A stretch of 7,154 bases of DNA from Candidatus Latescibacterota bacterium (lineage in GTDB: Bacteria; Latescibacterota; UBA2968). How positions within the stretch are numbered: position 1 is the stretch's first letter; each line of letters opens with the position of its first letter. The DNA lies in contig JABIFK010000522.1 of the NCBI GenBank assembly GCA_018650745.1, positions 1-7,154 on the forward strand. The letters are read 5' to 3'. Made by a program: the position numbers and the translations under genes. Positions 6,807 to 7,154 of the stretch are shown here, piece by piece. The notes under the pieces are model-generated. The model saw only the letters and a program-made list of their open reading frames with translations. It had not been told where the DNA came from and ran no database searches.

Positions 6807-6853
6807 CATTTTTTCAGATGGGTGTGGATATCTCCTTTTTTCCGACCAAAAAC

Positions 6854-7154
6854 ATGACCAAACTAAGCACACGGATTTTCTTGCTACTTTTCACGCTTTT
6901 TTTGAGTGCCTTTCCATATCAGCCAAAACTTTTCGCCCAAACACTGAAGCCAGTTCGAGGTGTCATTCACTTGGACTCCACAATCAGTGGTGGCGAAATG
7001 GCGCCTGAAGAATTGGTTCGTTTTCTAAAAGAAAATGACATGCAAGCCGCCATTTTCTCAGACCAAATCACGACCCATGTGCACTATGGTTTCTTTCCAG
7101 TACCGGCTTTTACAGAATGGCTCTCGGCCAAAATAGTCGCATCCAGGTTTGGCA
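6854..7154 (+). CDS. N-terminus of an exported PHP-like protein, cut by the window end
   Basis: The frame from ATG 6854 stays open to the window edge, giving 100 codons. Residues 1-29 look like a Sec signal peptide: basic start (MTKLSTR), hydrophobic core (IFLLLFTLFLSAF, 8-20), and a likely cleavage site near LFAQ (26-29). Next comes RGVIHLDSTISGGEMAPEEL (35-54), then AAIFSDQITTHVHYGFFP (65-82). This order resembles the start of PHP-domain phosphoesterases: 'GVIHxHSxxSDGxxxxEEL' and then 'xxxxTDHD'. The second His of HxH is Asp41 here, and the His of 'TDH' is Gln71. An in-frame ATG at 6818 would add 12 residues ahead of the signal peptide, which is less typical, so 6854 is preferred. Neither start has a clear ribosome binding site. 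The protein begins 47 bp after the radical SAM gene on the same strand. The PHP assignment is an inference from a short stretch. Confidence 0.6.
   Translation, partial: MTKLSTRIFLLLFTLFLSAFPYQPKLFAQTLKPVRGVIHLDSTISGGEMAPEELVRFLKENDMQAAIFSDQITTHVHYGFFPVPAFTEWLSAKIVASRFG

Noticed and set aside
6818..6853. Upstream in-frame ATG (6818) as the start of the exported protein
   Set aside because: It would place 12 mixed residues ahead of a well-formed signal peptide and lacks a ribosome binding site. ATG 6854 gives a normal basic n-region, though 6818 cannot be fully excluded.
6807..6853. A terminator after the radical SAM gene, suggested by T-runs
   Set aside because: The T-runs at 6809-6814 and 6835-6840 are not preceded by a GC-rich stem-loop, so no intrinsic terminator can be supported.

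Overview
The window is bacterial and gene-dense. Every supported gene reads on the + strand, and no RNA genes, insertion sequences, CRISPR arrays or long repeats were seen. Base composition is moderate and looks even along the window (not computed). The host phylum cannot be told from this sequence. A predicted exported protein at the right edge only shows that it is a bacterium with a Sec-type pathway. Most starts have no convincing Shine-Dalgarno sequence. The radical SAM gene is a clear exception, and the methyltransferase gene has a partial match.

Layout: (1) bases 1-147 are the last codons of an upstream gene, possibly a membrane glycosyltransferase. (2) Bases 166-3614 hold three consecutive GT4-family (GT-B fold) glycosyltransferases. 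The first two overlap by 23 bp and the third resembles PimB-type mannosyltransferases. (3) Bases 3645-4277 encode a small class I SAM-dependent methyltransferase. (4) A 75-bp gap carries a good sigma70-like promoter candidate. (5) Bases 4353-5537 encode a DegT/DnrJ/EryC1/StrS-family PLP enzyme with an intact Schiff-base lysine. (6) A 102-bp leader contains a possible stem and a clear Shine-Dalgarno sequence. (7) Bases 5640-6806 encode a radical SAM protein with an incomplete SPASM-type C-terminus, starting at GTG. (8) From about 6854 to the window end is the N-terminus of a predicted exported protein that looks like a divergent PHP-domain protein.

Together the genes read as part of a cell-surface glycan or glycolipid locus. 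The three GT4 enzymes would add sugars in sequence to a lipid-linked acceptor, the methyltransferase would cap or decorate, and the DegT-family enzyme would make or modify an amino-sugar precursor. The radical SAM protein would add an unknown modification. No flippase, polymerase, initiating phosphoglycosyltransferase or sugar-nucleotide dehydratase lies inside the window, so the pathway is only partly visible. The least conventional parts are the radical SAM protein with its altered auxiliary-cluster ligands and the PHP-like exported protein with substituted metal-ligand positions. I do not see clear proof of a wholly new system.
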